Notes under the pieces: model-generated
Database searches by the model: none
The model's input: only the letters and a program-made list of their open reading frames with translations
Told to the model about the DNA's origin: nothing
Assembly (NCBI RefSeq): GCF_005937185.1
Contig: NZ_VCNI01000002.1
Coordinates: 744,001-808,000 of the forward strand
DNA length: 64,000 nucleotides
Source: Flagellimonas algicola
Lineage (GTDB): Bacteria; Bacteroidota; Bacteroidia; Flavobacteriales; Flavobacteriaceae
Direction: 5' to 3'
Program-made: the position numbers and the translations under genes
Shown here: one piece after another, positions 27,649 through 37,403 of the stretch
How positions within the stretch are numbered: the stretch's first letter is position 1
Layout of the letters: every line of letters begins with the position of its first letter

Positions 27649-28604
27649 CATCCTAAATGGAATAGAGCATCTCCTTGGTTTACTACCGCTTGGTGGTTAA
27701 TGCAAAAGATATACCCACTGAATGGGGCCTTTATTTTCTTGTTTTTCTTGGCGTCGGTGTCTGTAATCATTCCTAAGATTTCTCCTTTGACCACCGAGCT
27801 TCCATTTACTTTTTGCGGGATAAACATGCCTGCCCTAGAAGCCCTGAGCCAACGTGTTTTGTTTAATTCAATGGACTTCTTTTCCCATGATGCCATTTTT
27901 TTGGAGAGCATTCCCAGAGAATTCAATACATTTTTAATTCCAAGCATTCCTTGCTCAATTGACCCTTCATCAAAACGCATGCTTTCTCCTGCCTCATACA
28001 CTATGGTTGGGATTCCCATTCTAAGAGAAGCCTTCCTAAAGGAACCCGCTATCAATCTAGAAGCAAAATAGAAGGGAGCGTTAAAAGCTTCTGCCAATTT
28101 TTTGCTTTGCTTGTCTTCTTGGGAATACCTAATCTGTGGAAAATTGAACCGCTGTCCACCTCCGGTATGAAGGTCTATTCCAAAATCGATTTGGGGTAAA
28201 ATTTCCGAAGTATAAGTGTATGCAATCCTGCTGGCCAAGGAACCCGTTTTTCTTCCAGGAAAACTCCTGTTCACATCCTTCCCGTCAGGAACATCCCGTG
28301 AAAAATGTATAAAACCAAAAATATTTAGAATGGGTACCACAATTACAGCGCCTTTCTTAATGTCAAATAAATCGTTCTGAAGCATTCTTCGGACCGTTTC
28401 CACCCCATTAATTTCATCGCCATGCAAGCCTGCCTGCACCAACACGGTGGGCCCTGCTTTTTTAGCATTAAAAACATGCACGGGTATGTGAATCAAAGTT
28501 CCGGTCGGCAATCGTGCAATATCTATCTGCACCAACTTGTTCTGTCCAGGCGCAACTTTTTCTCCATTGATGGCAATGGTTTTATTTTCGCTTTCGATAC
28601 CCAT
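27645..28604 (-). CDS. succinylglutamate desuccinylase/aspartoacylase family peptidase
   Basis: The 319-aa zinc enzyme has the M14-like AstE/AspA motifs GLHGDEINGVE (metal-binding His and Glu) and GIDLHTGG (metal His). The true start is ATG 28604; longer in-frame versions run into rimK. It overlaps the end of the RimK-type gene by 23 bp, so the two are translationally coupled. RimK-aspartoacylase pairs are common and suggest that the ligase adds and the hydrolase removes an amino-acid cap, but the substrate is unknown. Confidence 0.85.
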   Translation of the reverse strand: MGIESENKTIAINGEKVAPGQNKLVQIDIARLPTGTLIHIPVHVFNAKKAGPTVLVQAGLHGDEINGVETVRRMLQNDLFDIKKGAVIVVPILNIFGFIHFSRDVPDGKDVNRSFPGRKTGSLASRIAYTYTSEILPQIDFGIDLHTGGGQRFNFPQIRYSQEDKQSKKLAEAFNAPFYFASRLIAGSFRKASLRMGIPTIVYEAGESMRFDEGSIEQGMLGIKNVLNSLGMLSKKMASWEKKSIELNKTRWLRASRAGMFIPQKVNGSSVVKGEILGMITDTDAKKNKKIKAPFSGYIFCINHQAVVNQGDALFHLGC

Positions 28605-29472
28605 TTTTTTCCACAAATTGAATGATATGCTTGGCCACATTAACGCCAGTTGCAGCTTCAATGCCTTGCAAACCGGGAGATGCATTGACTTCAATTAGAA
28701 CCGGTCCTTTTTTGGAGCGCATTATATCCACTCCAGCAACGCCCAATCCTAAATATTTAGTGGCGTTCAAGGCTATGTACTGCTCCTTGGCGGTAGGTTT
28801 GATAGCCGTTGTGTCGGCTCCTCGGTGTACGTTAGATCGGAAATCGTCCAAATCACTGGTTCGCTTCATACTGGCCACCACCTTGTTGCCCACCACAATA
28901 ATTCGGATGTCCTCTCCATTGGCCTCGGCAATATAGCGTTGCAAAAGAATACTGGTATCCATCTTATAAAACGTATCTATGATGGACTTGGCAGATTTTT
29001 TGGTTTCGGCCAATATTACGCCCATCCCATGGGTTCCTTCTTGAAGCTTTATGATTACCGGCGGTCCGCCCAACAATTTAATCTGCTCTTCAATATTGTC
29101 CGGATTGATGGAAAAGACCGTCTCGGGAATTGGGATGCCCTTGCGCGCCATAATTTGAAGTGTTCGGACCTTGTTTCGCGCCCTGGTAATACCCAATGAA
29201 CGTGCCGTACTGAACACATTGTTCATTTCAAACTGCTTCACAATGGCCGCTCCGTGCCTGGTAACCTTAGCTCCAATTCTGGGAATGATGGCATCAAACT
29301 CATTGGTCACGTTTTCCTCATTCAAATAAATCTGGGGCCTACCCTCGCCCAATTTTACAGAGCATTTGGTATGATCAATAACCTCCACATAATGTCCAGC
29401 ATTCTGGGCTTCCTCAACGATCCTCTTAGTGGAGTGTACATTAAGGCTCACGGATAAAATGGCAATGTCCAT
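28582..29472 (-). CDS. rimK: RimK-type ATP-grasp ligase
   Basis: The 296-aa protein has an N-terminal pre-ATP-grasp domain and an ATP-grasp fold with VIIKLQEGTHGMGVILAE and the metal-binding VLIEVNASPGLQGIE. E. coli RimK adds glutamate to ribosomal protein S6; related enzymes make other peptide bonds, so the S6 role is not certain here. It is the first gene of the coupled pair with the aspartoacylase-like gene. Confidence 0.85.
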   Translation of the reverse strand: MDIAILSVSLNVHSTKRIVEEAQNAGHYVEVIDHTKCSVKLGEGRPQIYLNEENVTNEFDAIIPRIGAKVTRHGAAIVKQFEMNNVFSTARSLGITRARNKVRTLQIMARKGIPIPETVFSINPDNIEEQIKLLGGPPVIIKLQEGTHGMGVILAETKKSAKSIIDTFYKMDTSILLQRYIAEANGEDIRIIVVGNKVVASMKRTSDLDDFRSNVHRGADTTAIKPTAKEQYIALNATKYLGLGVAGVDIMRSKKGPVLIEVNASPGLQGIEAATGVNVAKHIIQFVEKNGYRKRK

Positions 29473-29621
29473 AAGGGATTTTGGTCAGTTATAAATCAAT
29501 TGTAATATCGGTTAAAATTCCCAGTTGTTCGAAATTTATCCCAATTAAATGCTTCAAGTTGAAGCCATTCCGAGCATAGGTTAAAATCGGTCTAAATAAG
29601 ACCCTTATGGCTGTTGAAAGC

Positions 29622-29652
29622 TTGTTAAAAACTCACCCGTGCCGTAAATTTG
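29622..29652 (+). promoter_or_regulatory. sdh operon promoter
   Basis: TTG at 29622-29624 and TAAATTTG at 29645-29652, 20 nt apart, fit the Bacteroidota -33/-7 pattern. The -7 box ends 18 nt before the sdhC ATG. This is the best promoter match in the window. Confidence 0.6.
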
Positions 29653-29670
29653 TAGTTAAAACCAACGCTA

Positions 29671-30339
29671 ATGAGTGGATTGATAAAATCTTCGATTGCC
29701 CGCAAGGTAGTGATGGCACTTTCGGGTCTCTTTCTGGTAATTTTTCTAGTACTGCACGTAACCATCAACTTAGCATCGGTCGTCTCCCCCGATTTTTTTA
29801 ATGAGGCCTCCCATTTTATGGGATACAACCCTTTGGTGCAATACCTCATGCAGCCCATTTTGATCATTGGTGTCATTGTGCATTTTGTGATGGGGTTTGG
29901 TCTTGAGCTACAAAATAAAAGAGCACGGGGAATCAGCTATGTAAAATATAGCGGCGCGGCCAATGCACCGTGGGTTTCCAGAAACATGATTTATTCCGGA
30001 CTGGTTATTTTGGCATTTTTAGGATTGCACTTCTACGATTTTTGGGTACATGAAATGACCTATAAATACATCGAAATGAATCCTGAAAACCCTACTCGTT
30101 ACTATGCGGAAACGGTTGAAAAGTTTGCCCCCTTTTGGCGAACCATCATTTATGTGATTTCGTTTGTGCTGCTCAGTCTACACCTGTGGCATGGGTTTTC
30201 TTCCTCCTTCCAATCTATGGGAGTGAACAACAAATACACCCCGGCCATTAAATCTTTTACAAAAATATTTGCGGTGGTAGTGCCTTTGGCATTTGTGTTC
30301 ATTGCACTATACCATCACCTTAACCCAATAACACATTAA
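29671..30339 (+). CDS. sdhC: succinate dehydrogenase cytochrome b subunit
   Basis: The 222-aa membrane subunit has five hydrophobic helices and several conserved His ([40 protein letters not shown]), as in the single-subunit di-heme cytochrome b558 type. It anchors SdhAB in the inner membrane and passes electrons to menaquinone. It is the first gene of sdhCAB and starts 2 bp before sdhA's spacing begins. Confidence 0.92.
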   Translation: MSGLIKSSIARKVVMALSGLFLVIFLVLHVTINLASVVSPDFFNEASHFMGYNPLVQYLMQPILIIGVIVHFVMGFGLELQNKRARGISYVKYSGAANAPWVSRNMIYSGLVILAFLGLHFYDFWVHEMTYKYIEMNPENPTRYYAETVEKFAPFWRTIIYVISFVLLSLHLWHGFSSSFQSMGVNNKYTPAIKSFTKIFAVVVPLAFVFIALYHHLNPITH

Positions 30340-30341
30340 TT

Positions 30342-32345
30342 ATGGGCATATTGGATTCTAAAATTCCATCTGGTCCTTTGGCCGATAAATGGACCAAGCA
30401 TAAAAATGATATCGATCTAGTTAATCCTGCCAACAAGCGTAACATTGACGTAATTGTTGTTGGGACTGGATTGGCCGGTGGAGCCGCGGCAGCCACATTG
30501 GCTGAATTGGGTTATAACGTTAAGACTTTTTGCTATCAGGATTCTCCCAGAAGAGCACACTCCATTGCAGCACAGGGAGGTATCAATGCAGCCAAAAACT
30601 ATCAAGGAGATGGGGATAGCCCATATCGATTGTTTTACGACACCATCAAAGGTGGGGACTATCGCTCCCGCGAAGCCAACGTATATCGATTGGCTGAAGA
30701 ATCTGCTAATATCATAGATCAATGTGTGGCACAAGGGGTGCCCTTTGCCCGCGAATATGGAGGTCTTTTGGACAACCGTTCGTTTGGTGGGGTATTGGTT
30801 TCCAGAACCTTTTATGCCAAAGGACAGACCGGACAGCAGTTGCTCTTAGGTGCCTACGCGGCCATGAACCGACAAATCAACCGAGGGAAAATCCAAGCGT
30901 ATAACCGCCATGAAATGATGGATTTGGTTTTAGTGGATGGAAAAGCCCGTGGAATTATTGCCCGTGATTTGGTAAGCGGAGAAATTCAAAGGCACAGTGC
31001 CCATGCCGTAGTTTTGGCAACTGGGGGGTATGGAAATGTTTTCTTCTTGTCCACCAATGCCATGGGAAGTAACGTGATGGCAGCATGGCGTGCCCATAAA
31101 AAAGGAGCTTTCTTTGCCAATCCTTGTTATACGCAAATCCACCCAACCTGTATTCCGGTTTCCGGAGAACATCAATCCAAATTGACCTTGATGTCTGAAT
31201 CATTGAGGAACGATGGTCGTATTTGGGTACCGAAACGCATGGAGGATGCCGTCGCTATCAGGGAAGGGAAATTGAAGCCTACGCAATTGGGCGAGGAAGA
31301 ACGCGATTATTACTTAGAACGTAGATATCCCGCCTTTGGAAATTTGGTTCCCCGTGATGTTGCCTCCAGGGCAGCTAAAGAACGATGTGATGCCGGGTTT
31401 GGCGTGAACAAGACTGGCGAGGCTGTTTATCTTGATTTTGCAGCAGCCATAGAGAGGTATGGTAAGGAAAAGGCCATGACCTCCGGTATCAAAAATCCGG
31501 ATAAAGAAACCATTACACAACTAGGAGAGGAAATTATAGAGGCCAAGTACGGTAACCTTTTCCAGATGTATGAAAAAATTGTGGATGAGAATCCTTATAA
31601 GACCCCAATGATGATTTATCCAGCGGTGCACTATACCATGGGTGGTCTTTGGGTTGATTATAATTTACAGACCACCATTCCCGGTTGTTACTGTGCAGGG
31701 GAAGCCAATTTCAGTGATCATGGTGCCAATCGACTTGGGGCTTCAGCCTTAATGCAAGGTTTGGCAGATGGTTATTTTGTGTTGCCGTATACCATTGGTG
31801 ATTATTTGTCCGACGATATCCGAACTGGAGCCATTTCAACCGATTTGCCAGAATTTGAGGACGCTGAAAATGAAGTCAGAGGTAGAATGGAAAAAATGAT
31901 GTCCGGAACCGGTATCCATTCCGTGGATTATTATCATAAAAAATTGGGTAAGATCATGTGGAACAAATGTGGCATGTCCAGAAACGAAAAAGAATTGGAG
32001 GAAGCCATTGGCGAAATAGCTGAATTGCGAAAGGACTTTTGGGAAAATGTAAAAATTCCTGGTCAAGCCGATTCCAAAAACCAAGAGTTGGAGAAAGCCG
32101 GAAGGGTTGCAGACTTTTTAGAATTGGGAGAACTTTTTGCCAAGGATGCCTTACATAGGAAAGAATCTTGTGGAGGTCATTTTAGAGAAGAATACCAAAC
32201 CGAAGAAGGGGAAGCGTTGCGTGATGATGAGAACTTCAAATACGTAGCCGCATGGGAGTTTAAAGGAGAACCCAAGGATGCTGAGTTGCACAAAGAGGAT
32301 TTGGTTTACGAAAATATCGAATTAAAGACACGTTCTTACAAATAA
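30342..32345 (+). CDS. sdhA: succinate dehydrogenase flavoprotein subunit
   Basis: The 667-aa FAD subunit oxidises succinate to fumarate. It shows the FAD-binding [20 protein letters not shown] (about 37-56), the [15 protein letters not shown] segment around the FAD-linking His, and a substrate-binding HPTCIP region. Length fits the B-type (Bacteroidota/epsilonproteobacteria) enzyme. It lies 2 bp after sdhC and 5 bp before sdhB. Confidence 0.96.
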   Translation: MGILDSKIPSGPLADKWTKHKNDIDLVNPANKRNIDVIVVGTGLAGGAAAATLAELGYNVKTFCYQDSPRRAHSIAAQGGINAAKNYQGDGDSPYRLFYDTIKGGDYRSREANVYRLAEESANIIDQCVAQGVPFAREYGGLLDNRSFGGVLVSRTFYAKGQTGQQLLLGAYAAMNRQINRGKIQAYNRHEMMDLVLVDGKARGIIARDLVSGEIQRHSAHAVVLATGGYGNVFFLSTNAMGSNVMAAWRAHKKGAFFANPCYTQIHPTCIPVSGEHQSKLTLMSESLRNDGRIWVPKRMEDAVAIREGKLKPTQLGEEERDYYLERRYPAFGNLVPRDVASRAAKERCDAGFGVNKTGEAVYLDFAAAIERYGKEKAMTSGIKNPDKETITQLGEEIIEAKYGNLFQMYEKIVDENPYKTPMMIYPAVHYTMGGLWVDYNLQTTIPGCYCAGEANFSDHGANRLGASALMQGLADGYFVLPYTIGDYLSDDIRTGAISTDLPEFEDAENEVRGRMEKMMSGTGIHSVDYYHKKLGKIMWNKCGMSRNEKELEEAIGEIAELRKDFWENVKIPGQADSKNQELEKAGRVADFLELGELFAKDALHRKESCGGHFREEYQTEEGEALRDDENFKYVAAWEFKGEPKDAELHKEDLVYENIELKTRSYK

Positions 32346-32350
32346 AAGCT

Positions 32351-33097
32351 ATGAAGTTATATCTAAAAATTTGGAGACAAAAGGATGCCGAAACTAAGGG
32401 TCAAATCGTGGATTATACCCTAGATGGTGTTGAGGGCGATATGTCTTTTTTGGAAATGTTGGATATCCTAAACGAAGAGCTGGTTTCAAAAGGTGAGGAA
32501 CCAGTGGAGTTCGATCACGATTGTAGGGAGGGTATCTGCGGAACTTGTTCCTTGCAAATCAATGGGGAACCTCACGGACCAGATAGATTGATTACCACCT
32601 GCCAATTGCATATGCGCAAGTTCAATGATGGGGATACTATCGTAATAGAACCTTTTAGAGCCAAAGCTTTTCCTGTCATCAAGGATTTGATTGTTGATCG
32701 AAGCTCATTTGACCGGATTCAGCAAGCCGGTGGCTTTATCTCTGTGAATACCTCCGGAAATACCGTGGATGCCAATGCCATTCCCATTCCAAAGGAAGAT
32801 GCAGACAAAGCCATGGACGCTGCAACCTGCATTGGTTGTGGGGCCTGCGTAGCAGCCTGCAAAAATGCGAGTGCCATGCTGTTCACCTCGGCGAAAGTTT
32901 CCCAATTTGCCTTATTGCCCCAAGGTCAGGTGGAAGCTGCAGACCGCGTGCAGAACATGGTCCGTCAAATGGACTTGGAAGGCTTTGGAAATTGCACCAA
33001 TACGGGAGCCTGCGAGGTGGAGTGTCCAAAAGGAATTTCCTTGGAGAACATTGCCCGTATGAACCGGGAATATCTTTCTGCGACTACCAAAGGATAG
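32351..33097 (+). CDS. sdhB: succinate dehydrogenase iron-sulfur subunit
   Basis: The 248-aa subunit carries three clusters: [2Fe-2S] ligands in [10 protein letters not shown], and ferredoxin-like motifs [11 protein letters not shown] and [14 protein letters not shown]. It passes electrons from SdhA to SdhC. A REP-like hairpin and a terminator follow. Confidence 0.96.
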   Translation: MKLYLKIWRQKDAETKGQIVDYTLDGVEGDMSFLEMLDILNEELVSKGEEPVEFDHDCREGICGTCSLQINGEPHGPDRLITTCQLHMRKFNDGDTIVIEPFRAKAFPVIKDLIVDRSSFDRIQQAGGFISVNTSGNTVDANAIPIPKEDADKAMDAATCIGCGACVAACKNASAMLFTSAKVSQFALLPQGQVEAADRVQNMVRQMDLEGFGNCTNTGACEVECPKGISLENIARMNREYLSATTKG

Positions 33098-33106
33098 TAT
33101 AAATTT

Positions 33107-33152
33107 GTCAGGTCGAGCGCAGTCGAGACCTCTTAACAGTGCTCGAGGTGAC
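33107..33152. repeat. REP-like hairpin after sdhB
   Basis: GTCAGGTCGAGC (33107-33118) and GCTCGAGGTGAC (33141-33152) pair over 12 bp with two mismatches; the loop contains GCAGTCGAGACC. It belongs to the dispersed TCGAGCGNAGTCGA family and may stabilise the 3' end of the sdh mRNA. Confidence 0.65.
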
Positions 33153-33164
33153 GTCACCACTTAG

Positions 33165-33196
33165 ACCCAAATTCCCCAAAGAGTTTGGGTTTTTTA
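33165..33196 (+). terminator. intrinsic terminator of sdhCAB
   Basis: ACCCAAA (33165-33171) pairs with TTTGGGT (33184-33190), followed by a T-run. It overlaps the stop codon of the convergent WD40 gene. Confidence 0.75.
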
Positions 33197-34159
33197 TTCC
33201 TCAATAACTCTTAGGAGGTTGGCATTTTTATCCCACAAAGCAATCTTCCCCTCACTGCTTGAAGTTACTATGAACTTGCCATCAGGACTCCAATCCACGC
33301 CCCATAGATAATCATTAGCCGATGCCGATTCAGCTATAAGGTCTCCAGCTTGGGACCAAATCCGCAATGCATCACTTGCACTGGCCAATTTTTTTCCATT
33401 TGGGTTCCATCTTATATTTCTGTATTCGGCCTTTTTTGGTTTGATTTCATGAAGCTTTTTACCATCAATATTCCAAAATTGGAGGAGTTTGTCCTTATCG
33501 CTTACTTTATTTTCAAGTAGGCCATAATCCCCAACAGCAAAAAAATCGCCAGAAGTATGCCATTCCACACACAGTACAAGGGTCTCTGCATTTCTTGGTA
33601 GAAAAGCATTGATCGTATCACCCAGATGTGTGTAAATCCCTATCTGATCCCCGACCGTGACCATAATGTTTTTAGAAGGATGCCAATCCAAGCCAGCAAC
33701 TCCCTTTGAGTCGGCTAAGAATCGACTTACACGGCTCCCATGCACGGTATAAACGGACACCGTATCTTCAAGTTCGGAAACAGCGAGCAGTTCTCCAGTA
33801 TGATTCCAGTCCAGTGCTCTAAAGCTCGATTCCAAATCCTGCAGCTCTCTCCATTTCCCAGTGTCCAAATCAAGTATTTTGGCTTTAAAGGTTCTTCCTT
33901 GGGTAATAACGGCCAAAAGGTTCTGGGTGGGGTGCCATTTCAGTCTACTTAGTTGTACCCCTGGAACTGGGTAAGTGTTCAACAGTTCAAAAGTCTTGGC
34001 ATCAAATACTTTCAACACTTCTTGATTGCCCCCTGTTGCAATATATTTCCCGTCTGGACTCCAAGCTATGGTCCATAGGGTTTCTTTGTTCTCAACCTGT
34101 TTCTGACAACAGATATTGATCAAGGAGCACATCAACAGAAAAAAGAAAAGCTTTTCCAT
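33194..34159 (-). CDS. WD40-repeat lipoprotein
   Basis: The 321-aa protein has a signal peptide with a probable lipobox (INIC, Cys17 or 18) and about seven WD40 repeats (IAWSPDGKYIATGG, LKWHPTQNLLAV, LDWNHTGELLAV, VDWSPDGKFIVTSS). It starts directly after the stop codon of the yceI-like gene, so the two are co-transcribed. Role unknown; a periplasmic scaffold is plausible. Confidence 0.75.
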   Translation of the reverse strand: MEKLFFFLLMCSLINICCQKQVENKETLWTIAWSPDGKYIATGGNQEVLKVFDAKTFELLNTYPVPGVQLSRLKWHPTQNLLAVITQGRTFKAKILDLDTGKWRELQDLESSFRALDWNHTGELLAVSELEDTVSVYTVHGSRVSRFLADSKGVAGLDWHPSKNIMVTVGDQIGIYTHLGDTINAFLPRNAETLVLCVEWHTSGDFFAVGDYGLLENKVSDKDKLLQFWNIDGKKLHEIKPKKAEYRNIRWNPNGKKLASASDALRIWSQAGDLIAESASANDYLWGVDWSPDGKFIVTSSSEGKIALWDKNANLLRVIEE

Positions 34160-34744
34160 TTAACACCCTGGTTTGGTTACCAAAACCACTTCAAAGGCGA
34201 TAGCATCTGAAATGATGCTTTCCTTGACACTACCAATAATCCCTTTGGATTCGTAACTAATGCCCCATCGGGTCCTGTCAATTACAAATTTGGATTTGAA
34301 TACATAGGTTTGATCCCGCTCCTCAACACTCATTCTAAATTTTATGGGATGGGTAACCTCCTTTATGGTCAGCAGGGCTTCAACACCAATTTCGTCTTCT
34401 TCAACATACAGGGCCTCAACAATCTTTAATTGGGCTATAGGGTTATTTTCCACATCAAAGAAGTCCTCATTTTTTAAATGGGACACCAGCATATCATTGT
34501 ATTTGCCATCCGTATTGACAATGGAATTCATATCCGCCTCAAAATAGCCTCCCATGACCATATTGCCAGACCAAAAAATTGTGCCTTTAGAAAACTTGAC
34601 TGTGCCATAATGCTCATTGAACTGGAACAATTTGGATCCCGACCAATTAATTACACTCTTTTCTGTATCAATATTTATGGTACCTTGTCCATACATAAAG
34701 GCATTAAACCCAATGCCCACAACTAATAAGATGATTTTTTTCAT
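34160..34744 (-). CDS. YceI-family periplasmic protein
   Basis: The 194-aa protein has a signal peptide (about 1-19) and a YceI lipocalin-like domain: INIDTEKSVINWSGSKLFQFNEHYGTVKFSKG, GYFEADMNSI, and a late FKSKFVIDRTRWGISY. YceI proteins bind isoprenoid-like lipids. It is divergent from the membrane-bound winged-helix regulator gene, which may control it. Confidence 0.85.
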   Translation of the reverse strand: MKKIILLVVGIGFNAFMYGQGTINIDTEKSVINWSGSKLFQFNEHYGTVKFSKGTIFWSGNMVMGGYFEADMNSIVNTDGKYNDMLVSHLKNEDFFDVENNPIAQLKIVEALYVEEDEIGVEALLTIKEVTHPIKFRMSVEERDQTYVFKSKFVIDRTRWGISYESKGIIGSVKESIISDAIAFEVVLVTKPGC

Positions 34745-34852
34745 TGTTTTGTTTTGGACAAATCTAGGTTTGAGGGCCTCAGGGGAGGTGAATAAAATGT
34801 AAATGAAGTGTAAAAAATTGCAATTTTTTAAATTGACAAAAATCCATCAGAA

Positions 34853-35722
34853 ATGAAAGTTGTACTCTATATATATAGCGCTCTGTTCGTGTTTGCACTT
34901 TCTTTTTCGGTGATCAAAAAGGCGCCCAAAGGCCAAGATGAAACTTTTTCAAACAGAGTAAAAATTGCGCTTAGAAATACAGGAAACACTCTGTTGTTGC
35001 AAAGCCGTGATTCCAGCTCTTTGGTTTTGCCAGTAGTGCAAAATGGGCCGCAAAGTTTTCAGCTGACTTTTGAAATGGAGTTACCTATAGTTCCGGATAG
35101 CTTAGTGGCATCGGTAGCGCGAAATTTTAAGGCCATGAATTTACCCAGTGACTATCTGGTGGAAGTCGTGGACTGCCAACAGCACGAAGTGAACTATAGC
35201 TATGCGATATCGGATAATGAAGAACGAAACATTGTCCCCTGTTTGGGCAGAAATCTTCCCAAGAATTGCTATTCCATCAACGTGATTTTTCCCAAACCCA
35301 CAGATGCCAAAGAATCCAAATTGAGTGCACCATGGTATACCCTGGCGGTATTTGGAACTCTAGGAATAGGTCTGTTTTTCTTGGTAAAGCGTAAGGACGC
35401 GAATGGGTCCCAAGACGTATTGTCATATATACCTATTGGCAACTATGCTTTCTATAAAGATCAGAACAAGCTGGTCAAGGATGGTGTAGATATCAAGTTA
35501 ACTGCTAAGGAAACGGACTTACTTAAAATTTTTGCCGAAAACATCAACCAAGTGGTTAGCCGTGATCAATTACTTAAGGATGTTTGGGAAAATAAGGGCG
35601 TATTTGTGGGCCGAAGTTTGGACACTTTCATCTCCAAACTCAGAAAGAAGTTCAAAGACGAGGTTCATATCAATCTGATCAATGTACACGGGGTTGGTTA
35701 TAAACTGGAAATTCTGAAATAA
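34853..35722 (+). CDS. membrane-bound winged-helix regulator with periplasmic N-terminus
   Basis: The 289-aa protein has an N-terminal signal anchor (about 1-20), a region of about 135 aa expected in the periplasm with three Cys, a transmembrane helix (about 161-180), and a C-terminal OmpR/PhoB-type winged helix (about 198-289) with LTAKETDLLKIFAENINQVVSRDQLLKDVW and a VHGVGYKLE ending. It resembles ToxR-type one-component regulators but with the DNA-binding domain at the C-terminus. It is divergent from yceI, the likely target (inference). Confidence 0.8.
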   Translation: MKVVLYIYSALFVFALSFSVIKKAPKGQDETFSNRVKIALRNTGNTLLLQSRDSSSLVLPVVQNGPQSFQLTFEMELPIVPDSLVASVARNFKAMNLPSDYLVEVVDCQQHEVNYSYAISDNEERNIVPCLGRNLPKNCYSINVIFPKPTDAKESKLSAPWYTLAVFGTLGIGLFFLVKRKDANGSQDVLSYIPIGNYAFYKDQNKLVKDGVDIKLTAKETDLLKIFAENINQVVSRDQLLKDVWENKGVFVGRSLDTFISKLRKKFKDEVHINLINVHGVGYKLEILK

Positions 35723-35781
35723 TCCACATAAGAAATCCCATCGGAATGAAATTAAAGCTTCCCTTTTTGCTATCTTGAAAC

Positions 35782-36261
35782 ATGCCCAAAAACTATCCCA
35801 AAGAGCGCATAAAAGTTCCTCGATTCAACGAAGAATCCGGATTTTATACTACCCCGGAACGTTCAAAGATCATGGGCAAGATCCGTGGTAAAAACACCAA
35901 ACCGGAGTTGGCTTTTAGAAAAGCCTTGTGGGCCGCTGGCTACCGTTATCGGATAGATTATAAAAAGTTAATTGGAAAGCCGGACATTGTGCTTAAAAAG
36001 TATCGGACAGCCATATTTATTGATGGGGAATTTTGGCATGGACACAATTGGGAAGAGCGCAAACTCAAAATCAAAACCAACAAAGAATTTTGGATTCCCA
36101 AAATAGAGCGAAACATACAACGCGACCAGGAGGTCAACGAAGCATTGGAGGAAATGGGATACACTGTATTTCGATTTTGGGAAAGCGAAGTCAAAAAAGA
36201 ACTTGAAAGTTGTTTGGACAAAGTAATTGTATCACTAAGAAAACAAACCGCCAGTGATTAA
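35782..36261 (+). CDS. vsr: very short patch repair endonuclease (Vsr)
   Basis: The 159-aa protein has the Vsr core: RSKIMGKIRGKNTKPELAFRKALW, YRIDYKKLIGKPDIV and the catalytic IFIDGEFWHGHNW. Vsr nicks at T:G mismatches made by deamination of 5-methylcytosine. No cytosine methyltransferase gene is nearby, so it is an orphan. Its last eight bases overlap the GTG start of the aminotransferase gene. Confidence 0.88.
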   Translation: MPKNYPKERIKVPRFNEESGFYTTPERSKIMGKIRGKNTKPELAFRKALWAAGYRYRIDYKKLIGKPDIVLKKYRTAIFIDGEFWHGHNWEERKLKIKTNKEFWIPKIERNIQRDQEVNEALEEMGYTVFRFWESEVKKELESCLDKVIVSLRKQTASD

Positions 36262-37399
36262 CATCAACTCTAAACTGCCCAATTTAGGCACTACTATTTT
36301 CACGGTCATTGGCCAGTTGGCCAAGGAACATAACGCCATCAACCTATCCCAGGGGTTTCCCAATTTCTCACCGGATTTCAAATTGCTGCAGTTGGTAAAT
36401 AAGGCCCACCTAGACGATTTCAATCAGTATGCCCCTATGCAAGGGGTCTTAAGTCTGCGGGAAACCATTTCAGAAAAAACAGAAAGCCTGTATGGCACAT
36501 TTTATCATCCTGAATCTGAAGTTACTATTACTGCAGGGGCAACCGAGGCCATTTTCACCAGCATTGCCGCATTTATCAAGCCCGAAGATGAAGTTATTGT
36601 GCTTCGGCCCGCTTATGATTGCTATGAACCCGCCATTGAACTTTTTGGTGGCATTGTGGTTCCCATTCCATTGATAGGGTCATCCTTTAAGGTAGATTGG
36701 GACGCTCTTAAAAAAGCGATTTCTCCCAAAACCCGAATGATGATTATTAATACGCCCCATAATCCCACGGGTACCCTTTGGTCGGAATCCGATATGCTAC
36801 AACTGCAGGAGGTCCTTAAGGATACCGACATAATTTTGTTGAGTGATGAGGTTTATGAACATATTACATTTGATGGGGAACAACATCATAGTGTTTCCAA
36901 ATTTTCAGATTTGGCCTCCCGAAGCATCATTTGTTCCTCTTTTGGAAAGACCTTCCATGTTACGGGCTGGAAAATTGGATATTGTGTGGCGCCCAAAGCT
37001 TTGATGCAAGAGTTCCATAAAGTTCACCAGTACAATGTTTTTTCGGTAAACCACGCACTTCAAATTGCATTGAACGAATACCTGCAATCACCTGAACATT
37101 ATCTTGAGCTAGGGAATTTTTATCAAAAGAAGCGAGATCATTTTCTAAATGCCATCCAAGGTTCAAGGTTTGAAGCTGTACCTTCTGCCGGAACCTACTT
37201 TCAGTTGTTGCATTATGGTAAAATTACGGATGAGAAAGACACGGATTTTGCTGAACGCCTCATCAAGGAATATCAATTGGCAAGTATTCCCATTTCCGTT
37301 TTTTGCGGATCAGAATATAATGAAAAGTTCTTACGGTTTTGTTTTGGGAAAACCGAGGATATCCTAGATCAAGCGGTAGAAATCCTACATCGAATCTAA
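36254..37399 (+). CDS. methionine aminotransferase (PLP-dependent class I/II)
   Basis: The 381-aa enzyme has the KLPNLGTTIFTVIGQLAKE opening of the YbdL-like methionine/kynurenine aminotransferase group, the NxPHNPTG-type motif (INTPHNPTGT) and the PLP lysine in SSFGKTFHVTGWKIG. It probably transaminates 4-methylthio-2-oxobutyrate to methionine. The start is GTG at 36254, inside the end of vsr, matching homologue N-termini (MI-SKLP). Confidence 0.85.
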   Translation: MININSKLPNLGTTIFTVIGQLAKEHNAINLSQGFPNFSPDFKLLQLVNKAHLDDFNQYAPMQGVLSLRETISEKTESLYGTFYHPESEVTITAGATEAIFTSIAAFIKPEDEVIVLRPAYDCYEPAIELFGGIVVPIPLIGSSFKVDWDALKKAISPKTRMMIINTPHNPTGTLWSESDMLQLQEVLKDTDIILLSDEVYEHITFDGEQHHSVSKFSDLASRSIICSSFGKTFHVTGWKIGYCVAPKALMQEFHKVHQYNVFSVNHALQIALNEYLQSPEHYLELGNFYQKKRDHFLNAIQGSRFEAVPSAGTYFQLLHYGKITDEKDTDFAERLIKEYQLASIPISVFCGSEYNEKFLRFCFGKTEDILDQAVEILHRI

Positions 37400-37403
37400 G
37401 CGA

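Noticed and set aside
29607..29801. A 64-codon frame overlapping the start of sdhC
   Set aside because: It covers the sdh promoter and is out of frame with sdhC; no homology-like features.
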